From assembly GCA_006386115.1 (NCBI GenBank), contig VFIW01000002.1, positions 558,001 through 622,000 of the forward strand: a DNA stretch of 64,000 nt. Reading direction: 5' to 3'. Numbering within the stretch: the stretch's first letter is position 1; each line of letters begins with the position of its first letter. A model generated the notes under the pieces. The model was given only the letters and a program-made list of their open reading frames with translations, ran no database searches and was not told the origin of the DNA. Positions 43,164 through 54,735 of this stretch are shown here, piece after piece. Origin of the DNA: Globisporangium splendens (Eukaryota; Oomycota; Peronosporomycetes; Pythiales; Pythiaceae). Made by a program: the position numbers and the translations under genes.

Positions 43164-45932
43164 ATGTACGCCGCGCTGCATGCCCTCAAGAATGCATTTT
43201 ACAAAAACCGAAAAAAAGGGAAAAAGAAAGAACGAACAAAATGGTTGGAGGATCTCAAGGGGGCACTAACCACAGAAAAGTATGATATCATTTATTTACA
43301 GGAAACGAGGATCACCACAGCCAAAGAAAAACGCAGACTCCGACATTACTGGAACCGAATATGGGGGATTACAAACCTGAACGAATCAACGTCCTTTTGG
43401 TCCATCCATCCAGACGCGACCGGCGGAGTTGCAATACTCACAAATCCGAAGACAATTAGCAAAACACAACTGATCGAGGAATCCAAGTGGACAAATCGCA
43501 TAGTCGCTATCAAGTCCAAGGGAGTGGTGTGGATTAATGTGTACGCACCCAACAAGAAATCAGAGCGAGAACAATTCTTCCGACGCCTAAACGAGGAGTT
43601 TCGGACTCATCGTGCAGCAGCAGTGCTCGGAGGTGACTTCAATTGTGCGCTCGACAAGCAACAGGACCGGTACCAAAGAGGAGTTCTGCTACCGATGCAA
43701 TGCGGAAGTGCAGAACTGAGGAGATTAGTGACGGAGTGGAACATACACGACGCACGGGAGCTAGTGGAGGATCCGGAGTGGCCAGTGCAGCGGGAACTGA
43801 CGGAGCATTTCACATACTGGAGAAAAAACTCAGCCAGTCGACTTGACCGATTCTATATCGCAGGAAATCTGGGCAGCGCCGTGCAATAGGAGGCCATAGA
43901 GCTACCCAAGCGCTACTCGGACCACCAAGCAGTGGTGCTGCATATGGAATGGACGAGCCAACCGCAGAGATCAAGGAAAGTGAACAAGTGCAGGTACCCG
44001 ATACGAACCTCGCGTCCTGACTTGGTGCGGACTGGAGTGCAACAGGCAATCGTTCACGAGCTGGAGCTGATGCAGAGTGAAGGTCCAATCGAGCGGAGCC
44101 ACCTGAAGAAGCGTATCTTCAAAGCAATACTGAGAGTAAGTCGAGCAGAGAAGCGGCAAGTACGAAGATACCAGCAAAAGTTGGAGGATCAGCAGCACCA
44201 ACCGGCAACCCGCTCAAGGCGTCAGCTGATCGAAGAACAAGCAAACGCGGCAAGAGAGGCAGCAGAGTTTAAATTCGGTAAGTATATGCAAGCAACGCAG
44301 GGGGATGTTCGTCACTTCTTTCGGAGGATCGCCAACTGGCAGCGGGATCAAACAATTTCGCGATTGGAACCGACCTCCGGAAGGTACCACCCACCAAACG
44401 TGAGTCTAGCGGACATCATGGGGGCAGAGTGGCACCAAATCACCGGCCAGAGCCATGCTACGGTCCTTCCGTACAAGGCTGAACTGCGATTCGATGCACT
44501 GGTGTACATTCCGGAAACTCGGAAAGTCACGGAAGCGCAAAACCAAGACTTGATGGCACCCATTACTGAAAAAGAAGTACGAGAGGCAATCGCGGCTTTA
44601 CATCGGCATAAGGCAGGTGGCGTGGAGAGTCTGAACAACGGCTTCTACAAGGATTGCGAGGACGTGATGGTCGACGTTTTGGTGCGGGAATTCAACAACA
44701 TCCAACGCGGAGCACCCATGCCAAGATCATTCGGTCAAGGAATCGTTATTCCGTTGCGCAAGAAAGGAGATTCGCCAAATCCCCTCGATTACAGACCAAT
44801 CGCTCTGCTTACGACCACATACAAGTAGTTTGCAAAAGTCCTAGCAAAAAAGCTGCAAGACATCCTTCTGGGGGTCATCGGGGAAGCACAACAAGGCTTC
44901 GTACGCGACCGACTGATGGAGAACGCGATCCTCATCATGCAAGCCGCGTTGGATAAAGCGTACCACAACGGCGCTGAAGGGACCGATGGCGCTCCGGGAA
45001 TTGCGATGCTTGACTTCATGAAGGCTTACGACACATTGGACAGAGACTTTCTGTATCTTGTGTTGAGCAAGTTCGGCTTTGGGCGACAATTTGTGGATTT
45101 AGTACGTCGAATGCACTCGGACACTACAGCGAAGTACCTGGTGAACGGTGAACTGTCGAGAGAATGGGAGGTCAAGTCGGGCATTCGTCAAGGTTGCCCC
45201 CTGGCCCCTCTACTGTTTATCGTTGCCGCGGAGATTCTCGCACTGGCAGTACAACAAGACCCCCATCAGGAAGGAACTCGTGCAACCAGATCTGGAGCAG
45301 AACCCCATCTTATTTCGACCTTCGTCGACGACTCTGCCGTCTTTTTGTAACAAGGGAAACAGCTGCCTCGACTGATGCAGCTGCTGTCCGAGTTCGGCCG
45401 GCAATCATGTCTGCACGTGCAACCAACGAAAAGCAGCTACATCTGTCTCAACACAGGAGTAGTCCAAGAACAAAGATGCGGCATTCCAATCCTGAAGCAT
45501 GGAGAGACGGTGAGGTACCTTGGCATCCAAATAGGTACCGGGAACATCACACAAGCTAATTGGGAGGACCGCCTGCAAAAGCTCCGAACCAGATTGATCA
45601 TCGCAGCCAAAGTCTCCAACAGTGTGGTGGGGAGAGTGCTTCTACTGAATTCGGTCTTGCTGCCGTCGATTCTGTTCACTGCCGGCTACATCAAGCCCCC
45701 AGCGAAAGTTGTGGACCAGCTAGTGAATCTACAAAAGCAATTTTTGTGGAAATCGACACTCGGCACAGACGGCACGAGGCACAAGGTGAGTCCTTCCCTG
45801 CTCTACCTGCCGGTCAAGGAAGGAGGCATAGGGTCTCTATTCAATACCTCTTGCAATAAAGCGACAAGCGATGCGGCGGACAACTCGGTGGCTACAGTGA
45901 GTGCGAGACAAGTATACAGAAGCTTGGCATGA
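43164..45932 (+). pseudogene. LINE endonuclease-reverse transcriptase with three in-frame stops
   Basis: One continuous frame from 43,164 to 45,932 is interrupted only by TAG at 43,887-43,889, TAG at 44,826-44,828 and TAA at 45,348-45,350. The endonuclease shows IYLQETR (Glu), VYAPN, GGDFNC and SRLDRFY, with the final SDH after the first stop. The RT has PLDYRPIALL, MLDFMKAYDTLDR, GIRQGCPLAPLLF and FVDD in place of the usual F/YADD. Catalytic aspartates remain, but the nonsense codons split endonuclease from RT and cut RT in two. Confidence 0.85.
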
Positions 45933-46071
45933 ACAGGTTCATCAGGACAAAAGTCAAAACTGGGGATGCTGCGCGATTTCACCTAAGGAGCGAAGCCAGC
46001 ACGCATAGACAAGGCTGTACCAGACGAACAATATCCACAGGCTCGAGTGGGAGTATCTCTGTGAAGACCTG

Positions 46072-46983
46072 GTGGCTGCAGAGGGACGCAATATCGCGTG
46101 GAAAGACGATCTGAAGCGGCTAATGGAATCCTTGCTACCGACCCTGGACCTCGAGTGGAGATCAGACGGACGTGTAGGTGTGTATTTTGGGAGAAAACCT
46201 GAGCAGACTATTCATCAACTATCGGAAGAGACTCGAGCGTTCTGGTCATCCTTTCAGTGGAACGACAACCCCTGGATACTCGACAGTCAAGGCGAGCAGT
46301 ACACGGTCAAAACGGTTCCTTTCCTGAAGGAATGCAATTTGGCCAGCTTCAACGTGAGACGGGAAGAAGAGCGAGTGCTCTCCGTGCGGCTACCAACCAT
46401 GACGGCGACTCTCACGTCCAAACGAATGACTACCCTGCGGAAAATCGTAACCAGCATCATTCTATGCTCACCGGAGATAGAAATCGATGCAGGCAACCAG
46501 CTAAACAGTCAGCAGGAGCCGTGGAGCAGGAAACGCACAAAACGAGAGTACAAGTGGATCAGCAACGGCATGGGAACCATCACCGCGGTGCCAGTATCGG
46601 AGAAGAGCCACACGGACTACTATGAAGTCAAGTTGGAAGTCTTCGGAGATAGCCAAATGATTATCGCATCCCAGAACGGGTTCTCCTTAATACGCCAGAC
46701 CAAGTTGCAGCCACTAGCAGTTCGGGTAGATCAAATCATCGCCAACTTTGCGTGGACCTCCTGGAATCACACAAAACGAGAACAAAACAAAATGGCCGAT
46801 CTTCTCGCCAACATGGCAATGAACTCCAAGACAGCGAAGATACTCACCGACGAATCGCGGGGAAATGATCAAGTTCTTCTGTCCCAAGTCGCAGCTCTAC
46901 TCGACAATGATATCGGTGCCACACCGTCAAAACTTAGAAACACCTCGCTGACAGCAGTGTTAACGAGACTCAGGAATTCTTAA
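46072..46983 (+). pseudogene. LINE partial RNase H region
   Basis: Frame shifted relative to the RT. The end of the frame keeps FGDSQMIIASQNG (Asp) and HTKREQNKMADLLANMAMN, the C-terminal half of an RNase H domain like that at 3,543-4,442. The N-terminal half with the DGGSRGNPG-type motif is missing, apparently by an internal deletion near 46,600. Stop at 46,981-46,983. Confidence 0.7.
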
Positions 46984-47042
46984 ACTGTATGCAGATCATA
47001 AGTTAAATAGAATTACCTTCTCTCTCTCTATTGTCCGGTTTA

Positions 47043-50000
47043 TCACGTCGCACTTTCTGTGGTCGTCAAGGTCCGACCCCCACTTAAGGTAGAGACCTCA
47101 CCCATTATGGAAGCAGGCACTCGAGGGTGAATGCCATAGTTCACATAAAATGAAGAGTGACCTGTCGAGACATGCATGGAGTTGTTCAACGCAAACTCGG
47201 CGAGAGGGAGAAATTCACTCCACTCTTTGAAAGACGTTGCGTAGCTGCGCAACACGTCTTCCAGGACGCGATTCACTCGCTCTGTTTGACCGTCCGTTTC
47301 AGGGTGTGCCGCTGTTGACATGGACAACTTGGTGTCCAGAAGTCCGAGCAGTGCACGCCAGAACTTGGACGTGAAACGGGTGTCACGGTCAGACACGATC
47401 TCGACTGGTAGTCCGTGCAGACGGAATACGACGTTTACAAAGACCTTGGCAGTCTTCTCAGCAGAGATCTTGTCCGAAACAGGCGCAAGATGAACCATCT
47501 TGCTGAATCGGTCCACAAACACAAGGATGCATTGCGTCCATGTGTGTCTCTTGGAAGTCCGAATATGAAATCCATACTCACAGACTTCCAACTCTCCGAT
47601 GGGACAGCCAATGAACGAAGTGGTGCCTGCGTGGAACCAGAAGGTTTCACTCGTTGGCAGATCTCGCAAGTCCTCACATACTTGCGAACCCACTTGTACA
47701 TGTGTGGCCAGTAGTAATCCCGGGAAAGACTGAGAAACGTTTTCTCACGTCCGAGATGGCCACCAGAAGGACTGTCATGGTACTCATACAAGAGTCGATG
47801 ACGCAGACCTTCGTCGTTGGGAACAACAACCCTTGCTGTATCCCCTTGTTCGACCGCATAGTACAACAACCTATTGTGTACTCGAAAGCGGTGAACTCGC
47901 GATCTTGTGCGCGACGGAAGACCTTGCAGTGCTTTGTCGGAAGGGTCCTTGAAGTACTTCAACAAGTCCCGACATGTTTCGTCAGACTTGTACCCTTCGA
48001 CGATCTCTTCTCGCACTGTAGTCGCAGCTCGCACCGCGATCGCTTGAACATCTTCACAGAGTCGACACGCTCCGTCCGTGTCTTCACTCTTGGTCTTCGG
48101 ATCGTAATTCGGACGTCTTGACAGCGCATCGGCTAAGATGTTCGTCTCGCCTGGCTTGTAGTGCACAACAAAGTTGTACTCTGCAAAGAAGGAGAACCAT
48201 CTCGCCATTCTTTGCGACAAATGAGGAGTCTTCACTGCTGTACGCAGAGATGCGTGGTCAGTGTAGATCGCAAAGCGCTCCTCTCCAAGCAGATACACAC
48301 GGAACTTGACCAAAGAATACTTCATCGCCAGAAGTTCCTTGTCATGAACTGGGCAGTTCCGCTCTGCGGGTCGGAGTTGTCGTGACTGATACGACACAAC
48401 TCGCTCGTGACCCTCATCATCGTGTTGCATCAATGCGCAACCGATGGCATAGTCGCTCGCATCACAGACGATGTGGAACGGCTTGTCGTGGTTTGGCAGA
48501 GCCAACACAGGAGCTTCTCGAAGACTCCTTTTGACTTCTTCGAATGCTGTCTGATGGTCTTTCGACCACTTCCACTCAACGTCTTTCTTCAAGAGCTGTG
48601 TGAGGGGTTGCACCAACGCTGCATAATTGCGCGTATACTTGTGCAAGTAGTTGGCTAGACCCAACCATTGTCGCAGCTGTTTGACGTTCTGAGGCACTGG
48701 CCAATCGTCAATAGCCTTGACCTTCTCCGGATCGACTCGAACACCGCTCTTGCCCACAAAACAACCGAGAACAGGGATCTCGGGGGCGAAGAACATGCAC
48801 TTCTTCGAGTTAGCGTAGAGTTTGTTCTCGCGCATAACCTGGAAAACTTGACGAAGATGATCAAGATGAACATCGACATCAGACTTCCCATTCGCGGCCT
48901 TACTATGAACGAAAATATCGTCAAAGTAACTTGGTGCAAATGTTCGCAGAGGACGAAGAACGTTCGTGACCATTCGATTGAAGGTCGCAGGAGCATTCTT
49001 CAGTCCCTGTGGCATCACTAACCATTCCCACAGCATACCACTCGGGGTACTCACTGTGGTTAGTGGAACATCGTCTTCGCGCATTCGGATCTGATAGAAC
49101 CCATCTTTCAGATCGATAGCACTAAAGACGGTGCTGCCAACCATTCCATCAAGGATCATGTCCTTGCGTGGAACCGGAGTCTGAGTCGGAATTGTCGCGT
49201 CGTTCAGCTTGTTGAGAGCGTGAACAATGCGCCAACCTCCAGTTGCCTTCTTCACACAGAAAGTGGGGCTGCAATGCGGAGACTTGCTCTCCCGCACATG
49301 ACCAGCCTTAGCACGTTGAGCAAAGAACTCGTCGATTGCCTCGACTTGTTCCTTTGGCAACGGCCACCGCCTTGTGATGCAGTACTTCGTGCCAGGAAGT
49401 ACATCAATCTCATGACGAATGCCTCTGTCGAATGGCAATTCGTCCGGCACCTTGTCAGGGAAAATGTCTTCAAATTCCCTGGCAAGCGCATACACGGGGT
49501 TCTTCTTAAGAGCGTCCCACGACTGCTCCTCGAACCTTTCCTTCCGTGTCTTTTCGTCCAACACATCTGCATCCGCACTTGATGCTGTGTTGACGAAGCC
49601 TTCGTCGACCATTTCGACGATCACACACACCTGCGCAATATCGCCTCTCGATAGGCTGCGCTCCAGTGTCTTCTTGCTCATCGATGGCAAGGAAATCAAC
49701 TCTTCGACTGAACTTGGAGGATTTTCAATCTTCACGTGGTGGATTACATCCACGCCACCTTCTTCACTGTAGACCGCGATATTCACTAACTCGCTTGGAA
49801 TGTCTTGTGCTTGGACACTCCCTTCGTCATCACCACTTGTACCTTGATCAGGGGAACTCAAAACTCTTGGCGAAAAACTTCTCTTGCTGGTCTTCTCCTT
49901 GCCTTGGGAAGGGTGTCTGTTCCACTTCCATTCACTCTTGTCAACGCCATCGCGAACCTTCTCGTCGTCGATGGCAAAGGAGACAGTCTTTTTCTGGCGC

Positions 50001-50809
50001 CTGACTGCTCCACCTCCGTTCGTCGTCTTCAAAATGGGTACCACTTGTGAACATGGGGGGCCATCGCATACCGCAATGCCACAAGGGCCATCTGGGACCT
50101 CTTCCACAGATGTGTACACCCATACCACTTCATCCGTTGTTGTGCAGCACAAGTCAACATCGCGTGACTTGTCAACGGAGATCTTCATATTCATCCAGTC
50201 AATGCTAGGTTGATAACGCTTCAACCATGGCATTCCCAGGATGATGTCAAACTTGTCATCGAGGTCGAGTAAAATGAACTCGTCTTCACCTCGGAAATCT
50301 TCACACTTGATTGCCAAACGCACCACGCGCTTCGGCATCTTCACAGTTGACCCATTTGCCAACCGGACGATCATTGTCTTCTCTTCGTTCGCATCAGGCA
50401 CGAAGACACCATGCCTGACGACCACTTCATTTCGAACAAAGTTGCTCGACGCACCAGTGCCAACCAAAGCTCGTAGAGGCGTTGCAATACCGTCTACATG
50501 AACTTTGTGAACGATCAAACTTGACGTTTGACTGACACTCTTCTCACTCATAGTGGAAACTGCATGTGCTTGATGCACATAGGGGCCAGAGTCCTGTGTC
50601 TCCACAACGTCCACAGTCCTCTTTTCCGGGCCAGTAGGAGGCCCCACCCCTACTGTCCATTCCCGTTTTTTGGCCCAGGTGACCGCTCGAACCGACGACC
50701 GTAAGAACGATCGTGGCTGTTCGAACGAGCACCCTGTGTCGTTTGCCGACCCGGCAAAGACACCTTGCAGTTCCGAGCAATGTGACCCGGCTTCCCGCAA
50801 CGAAAACAC
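47043..50809 (-). pseudogene. Gypsy pol: protease, RT, RNase H, integrase
   Basis: The main frame runs 50,809-47,435 and the integrase continues in another frame to 47,043. Protease: LVGTGASSNFV, where Gly replaces the catalytic Asp of D-S/T-G-A (codon GGC, one transition from GAC). RT: catalytic YFDDIFVHS. RNase H: CDASDYAIGCALMQ, HDKELLAMKY and YTDHASLR. Integrase: zinc-binding H-H-C-C (YHDSPSGGHLG ... CEIC), first Asp in SMDFIFGLP, second in SDRDTRF, Glu in QTERVN. The frames meet near 47,525-47,545, needing a one-base correction. No chromodomain is seen because the end is missing. Confidence 0.88.
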
Positions 50810-51504
50810 TTCCCATCGTTGCGAGGACGCTCATTTCCAGGCGTGGAAGTGTACGAGATGTCCATGGGCTCGGGACCATCATGCACGGCATTTGATTGCC
50901 GCATTGGTCTCGACGCAAAGCCATGGAACTTCGCTTGCTTGATGCTGAACTCTTCTTGCATTGCGCGCTCAATGGCTTCGTCCAGCGTCTTGGGGTACTC
51001 GCGGAACAATCGGTTCCGAATCGGACCATCGTTCAGACCCGTCATGAACGTCACGACTTGCGTCGGAACGTCAATCGGCTCGTCAACGATGCTCGACACC
51101 AAGTAACGAGCACGTTGTGCATACGAGTGAAGGTCGAAACGGCCTTGACGAAGCTTGAGGAACTCGACGCACGCACGGAACTCACTCTGTGGAGATTCAA
51201 ACGCCTTCTTGAGTTCGGTCTTGAAGTGGTCGTAGCTGGGGAAGCAGTTTAGATCGGCTAAACGCTTACCATACGCCCAGCTCTTCGCACGACCCGCAAG
51301 GTTGGACATCGCGAACAACACTTGCTGCGAAGGGTCTCGCAGTTGTCTTGCAGCGATGGCTGCATCCAACTCGACGAACCATCGTGGGAGAGGTTCGTTC
51401 TCTCCGCCGCGATGCGGAGAGACGTCAAGCTTCAGTGGCACCGTCCTGAGTGAGGAAATAGGGGTTGCGACCTGCTTCCGGGAGGACATGATTTCGTGGT
51501 GCAT
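50650..51504 (-). CDS. Gypsy gag polyprotein
   Basis: 284 codons from the ATG at 51,504 (a GTG 12 nt earlier is also in frame). The Gag core (RWFVELDAAI, FAMSNLAGRAKSWA, FESPQSEFRACVEF, RYLVSSIVDEPID) matches the second gag at about 54,150-54,672. A CCHC zinc knuckle CFRCGKPGHIARNC follows. The frame ends in KNGNGQ and TAG at 50,650-50,652, and pol overlaps it in the -1 frame. Role: capsid and nucleocapsid of the virus-like particle. The gene is intact. Confidence 0.85.
   Translation of the reverse strand: MHHEIMSSRKQVATPISSLRTVPLKLDVSPHRGGENEPLPRWFVELDAAIAARQLRDPSQQVLFAMSNLAGRAKSWAYGKRLADLNCFPSYDHFKTELKKAFESPQSEFRACVEFLKLRQGRFDLHSYAQRARYLVSSIVDEPIDVPTQVVTFMTGLNDGPIRNRLFREYPKTLDEAIERAMQEEFSIKQAKFHGFASRPMRQSNAVHDGPEPMDISYTSTPGNERPRNDGKCFRCGKPGHIARNCKVSLPGRQTTQGARSNSHDRSYGRRFERSPGPKNGNGQ
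50665..50671 (-). other. Candidate -1 ribosomal frameshift slippery heptamer
   Basis: The minus strand reads A AAA AAC in exactly the required phase: gag codons CCA AAA AAC, then five more codons to the TAG. Slipping back one base gives AAA AAA CGG and enters the pol frame directly. A short GTAGG/CCTAC hairpin can form about 11 nt downstream. Confidence 0.7.
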
Positions 51505-51818
51505 GAAGCTGACCACCGCATTCTTCTGGTCCTCCGGAGACGCCGATCAAAGCAGACTGACCACAGCAGCCTCTCCGATGACATCTCGCATGCGCTCAAG
51601 CGCCATCCACTCATGAGAAGACAAATGAGGGAAACCATCAATAGTCAACTCGACAGTTCCCGGTACTGCTGGACCGAGTGGGGTTCCTGTAGCGTCCATG
51701 TCTCAGACAAGGATGCTCGCAGGGTCTTGGACAGGAATGCTCGACGTGCTTCAAGCCGCGTCGTCAAACCTCTTCACTTCACTGGGTCGTTGGAAGGACC
51801 GCTCGAAGTGCTACCAGG

Positions 51819-52468
51819 TGTAAGAGGGCGCTGTTAACAACAGTCCCTCAAATACGGCACACACGCTTGTGCCAGAGGAAGCGATCTCCCGACTCGGAGG
51901 GAGGAAGAGGACATGAGGGCTTGAGGGTAAAATTGCAACCGAATTAAATGTAGTTATGGTTCCTGTCGCTACTTACAAATGAACCACAAGGGATCCTAGA
52001 GGTTTTATAACTAAAACCTCAACATACACAATAAAACCTATGAATCTGATATATAAAACCTTGGGTACACTGAGGTTGAACCTACGGGATCTTCTAGAAG
52101 CTTGAACTTCAAGTCTTGTATAAAATCCCTGCAAAGTGATTGGCTCGCGCCACTCACTCCAGGTGGCAGAGACACGTCGGTCTCGTCGCCAGCCCAGTTT
52201 CCCAAGCAGGAACCATCACTCAGTACTTGATTAGTACATGGATGTCATTGCTCAGTACTGATTAGTACATGAGAACAACATTCTGCACTGATCAGCACAG
52301 AGAACACTCGTGACGTCATCGAATGACGTCACACGTGCATGTGGGGACTGTATTACTGTAATCCCTTTGTCATTTGTGTCTCCGCAATGCACGCTGAAGG
52401 TGGTGTGTGGCACACTAGATCTGGGAACAGATCCACCTTCATGTAATGGCTGGTTATGGCCCATTACA
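51819..52468 (-). repeat. Probable 5' LTR of the minus-strand Gypsy element
   Basis: Boundaries were chosen from TGTAA...TTACA ends on the plus strand and from similarity of the outer end (reverse complement TGTAATGGGCC) to the LTR at 53,424 (TGTAATGGGGC). The inner end abuts the same CCTGGTAGCACTT primer-site sequence. 650 bp. No second LTR copy is in the window to confirm it. Confidence 0.55.
52221..52337 (-). promoter_or_regulatory. Repeated palindromes and bZIP-type boxes in LTR U3
   Basis: Two near-identical palindromic units, CAGTACTTGATTAGTACATG (52,221-52,240) and CAGTACTGATTAGTACATG (52,253-52,271), and a third variant GCACTGATCAGCAC. Then TGACGTCA twice (52,311-52,318 and 52,324-52,331) and CACGTG (52,332-52,337). 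TGACGTCA is the classic CRE/ATF bZIP site. Their place in the presumed U3 suggests enhancer function. Confidence 0.5.
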
Positions 52469-53423
52469 ACAAAGAGCTGTCTCGCTGCTCGACAAAAGGT
52501 GGACGCCCAACCAGTTCGTGCGTCGGCTTTTTACATTCTGATTTGTTTCCCCCCTGCGCAAGTATGAAGGATCAATGTACGGTTCCTGAATTTCGTTCAT
52601 GGTAAATGCAATAGACGAACCCATGTAACAAGGTACTGTCCGCACCGCAACTCTGCCTTGTCATGTGTTCGACAGGCATGCAAAACGCAAGTACAGGCAC
52701 ACCCTCGCACTGCGACCGACGCCACGCTTCTCCACTCTCTCTCGTTGTCGTTGATCCCTAACACTGGACACACACGTTACACAATAGCATTTAACAAACG
52801 CATGCGTGAAAAATATCACAGCCTCCCTTACCTTCTTGTATCACTGTCGCAATGCACGCGACCTTCTTCGGTCGGTGGATCGGGATTTACTGCTGTGGGT
52901 TGGTCCGTTGTGTGAATTGGGGAAACGGGACTGGCTTCGTGTTTATTCTATTTTATCTAACCAACTGCACGGTGGCCAGCTCTAAAATAACGCTGGTTTG
53001 TTTTACGTTACTTATGGGAATCTTCTGTTCCATATTACACGCCTCATTCCACTGATGACAACACATATCATTGGTTTGGTTGGAACAATCAAGATTCCAG
53101 GATCCGGTGAAAAAATTGCACAATGCAAGGTAAAACAAAGAGTTTGCCAATTGTGAAATAACAAATACAATAATTTCTGTGCTCTCCGTAATTATTCAAT
53201 TTTGGCCAATCAGCAATGGACAGATTCCCCCCCCCTCCCTCTCGCTCAGCAGATTTGCAGTTCCTGTTCGATGAGCAAGACAAGTTCGAACACGATGTGG
53301 ATGAGATGTACATGCTGGAGTGCGACAATACAAAGCTAATATAGAGCCACTGCACGCTCACCATCATATCGCCAGCGAAGCGACCGTTGGACGCTGCTGT
53401 TTTGCGACCGCAACTACCTTAAC
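52469..53423. other. Segment between two head-to-head Gypsy elements
   Basis: About 955 bp lie between the outer ends of two LTRs that point away from each other. No gene or domain recognised; it has a C-rich run at about 53,228-53,238. It may be old host sequence into which both elements inserted. Confidence 0.5.
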
Positions 53424-53816
53424 TGTAATGGGGCTTCCCGTTACATGGGTTCTTGGGTCCAAAGAGTGTGGGTCATACCACACGGGTTCTACCACCCTCT
53501 ACAAACCCACCCGCTAACCCATGAACACTGTATGCAGCCAGTTGCACTTTTAGCCAATAAGAACATCCCATTAAAGTTTAATCTCATTGGATGATAGTCG
53601 GATTGGACACCCGACTATCTACCAATCGAAGACACCGTAGGAACAACCCATCAGATTTGCATTTCAAACCTTAAGATTTCAATTCACTTCTCTCTTTGCA
53701 CGTTATCGCGCAAAGCTCTCTTCCTTCTTTTGGACACAGCGTTACCGCTATGCCCTTCCTTTCACCTGCGCTTCCTCAACGCACGTGTACGCCGTGTAAC
53801 GGGCATTCCCGCTACA
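53424..53816 (+). repeat. Probable 5' LTR of the plus-strand Gypsy fragment
   Basis: 393 bp, TGTA...TACA ends. It starts TGTAATGGGGC and ends GCTACA, followed by CCTGGTAGCACTT as in the other element. Solo confirmation by a second copy is not possible in this window. Confidence 0.55.
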
Positions 53817-54674
53817 CCTGGTAGCACTTTGTGGTCCGTCCAACCACAGAGCGAGAGCCGTCAGCAATGAATGCTGACGAAGAAACCATGTTGGGGTCGT
53901 TCCCGCGTCAACCGCGAGTCCGACAATCACGCGGGATGACTGTCTCCACTTGAGTGACCTCGAGTGGAGTGCCCTGCAACGACTGGGGAAGGTCGTTGGC
54001 GAAAAGTCAATCTTCGCCATCCTCGCCACCTTCCCGCCGGAGCAGCATCGCCTCACGGCGACAGGGTTCCTGCAGAAGGAGGCAGAGGAGCGTGGAAGAG
54101 AAGCAGTCCGCGCAGTTGCTGCGCAGGTACAACCCCCACGACAGAAAGCTGTAAAGCTCGATGTCGCGAAGCATGGCGGAGGAGACAAGGAGCCTCTCCT
54201 CCGATGGTTCGTTGAAATCGACGCCGCGATTCGCTCTGGGCAAATTCATGACCCAGAGCAACAGGTCGATTTCGCGATGTCCAAGCTCGCTGGGAGAGCG
54301 AAGAGCTGGGCATTCGGTCGACGAATGGCCGACCACCACTGCTTCCGCACGCTCGCGGAATTCAAAAGCGACATTCGAGCCGCTTTTGAGCCACCAAAGT
54401 CGGAATTCCGTACTCGCACGGAATTCCTTGAGATCCGACAGGACAGACGCGACCTTCGCGCGTATATCCAACATGCTCGATACTTGGTATCAAGTATCGT
54501 GTCAGAGCCGATCGACATGGCGGCGCAAGTCGCCACGTTCATGAAAGGCTTGACGGACGGTCCTGTCAAGACCTACCTATTCCGGGAACACCCGGAAACG
54601 CTGGAGCAAGCAATCGCTCTAGCGTTGCAAGAAGACTTCAGCGCGAAGCAAGCGCGGCTTCACGCGAACTGTAA
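53424..54674 (+). mobile_element. Second Gypsy element, LTR plus partial gag only
   Basis: Starts with a TGTAATGGGG LTR, primer-binding site after 53,816, then a gag related to that of the minus-strand element. Similarity stops near 54,674, before the zinc knuckle; pol is absent. It is oriented opposite to the first element and shares LTR ends and primer site, so both belong to the same lineage. Confidence 0.7.
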
Positions 54675-54735
54675 GGGTCGACGGTACCATGATGGTACAA
54701 TGTACCAATATTTCGGTATATCGGAATGTTGGTAG
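53950..54735 (+). pseudogene. Gypsy gag fragment
   Basis: Frame open from about 53,950 with no in-frame ATG near the start. Gag homology from about 54,150 (KLDVAKHGGGD) to 54,672 (SAKQARLHAN) parallels the minus-strand gag closely. The zinc knuckle and all of pol are missing and the frame ends in unrelated sequence. Non-functional. Confidence 0.75.

Larger units (their letters stand above)
39436..47035 (+). mobile_element. Near-complete but degenerate APE-RT-RNase H LINE
   Basis: About 7.6 kb. Order: ORF1-like region with a CCHC zinc knuckle, a long second ORF, apurinic-type endonuclease, reverse transcriptase and a partial RNase H. It is a different family from the LINE at 531-4,551: RT core motifs are related but the 3' tail differs and ends in a pyrimidine tract at about 47,015-47,030. 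Many frame breaks and nonsense codons make it non-autonomous. It abuts the truncated 3' side of the Gypsy element at 47,043. I found no target-site duplication, so the 5' boundary is approximate. Confidence 0.8.
47043..52468 (-). mobile_element. Ty3/Gypsy LTR retrotransposon, 3' truncated
   Basis: Reading leftward: probable 5' LTR (52,468-51,819), primer-binding site starting TGGTAGCAC two bases after the LTR, gag (51,504-50,650), and pol in the -1 frame with protease, RT, RNase H and integrase in the Ty3/Gypsy order. It ends inside or just after the integrase at 47,043, where the LINE tail begins. No 3' LTR is present. The protease active-site Asp is changed, and the integrase has a frameshift, so it is inactive. 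Confidence 0.85.
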
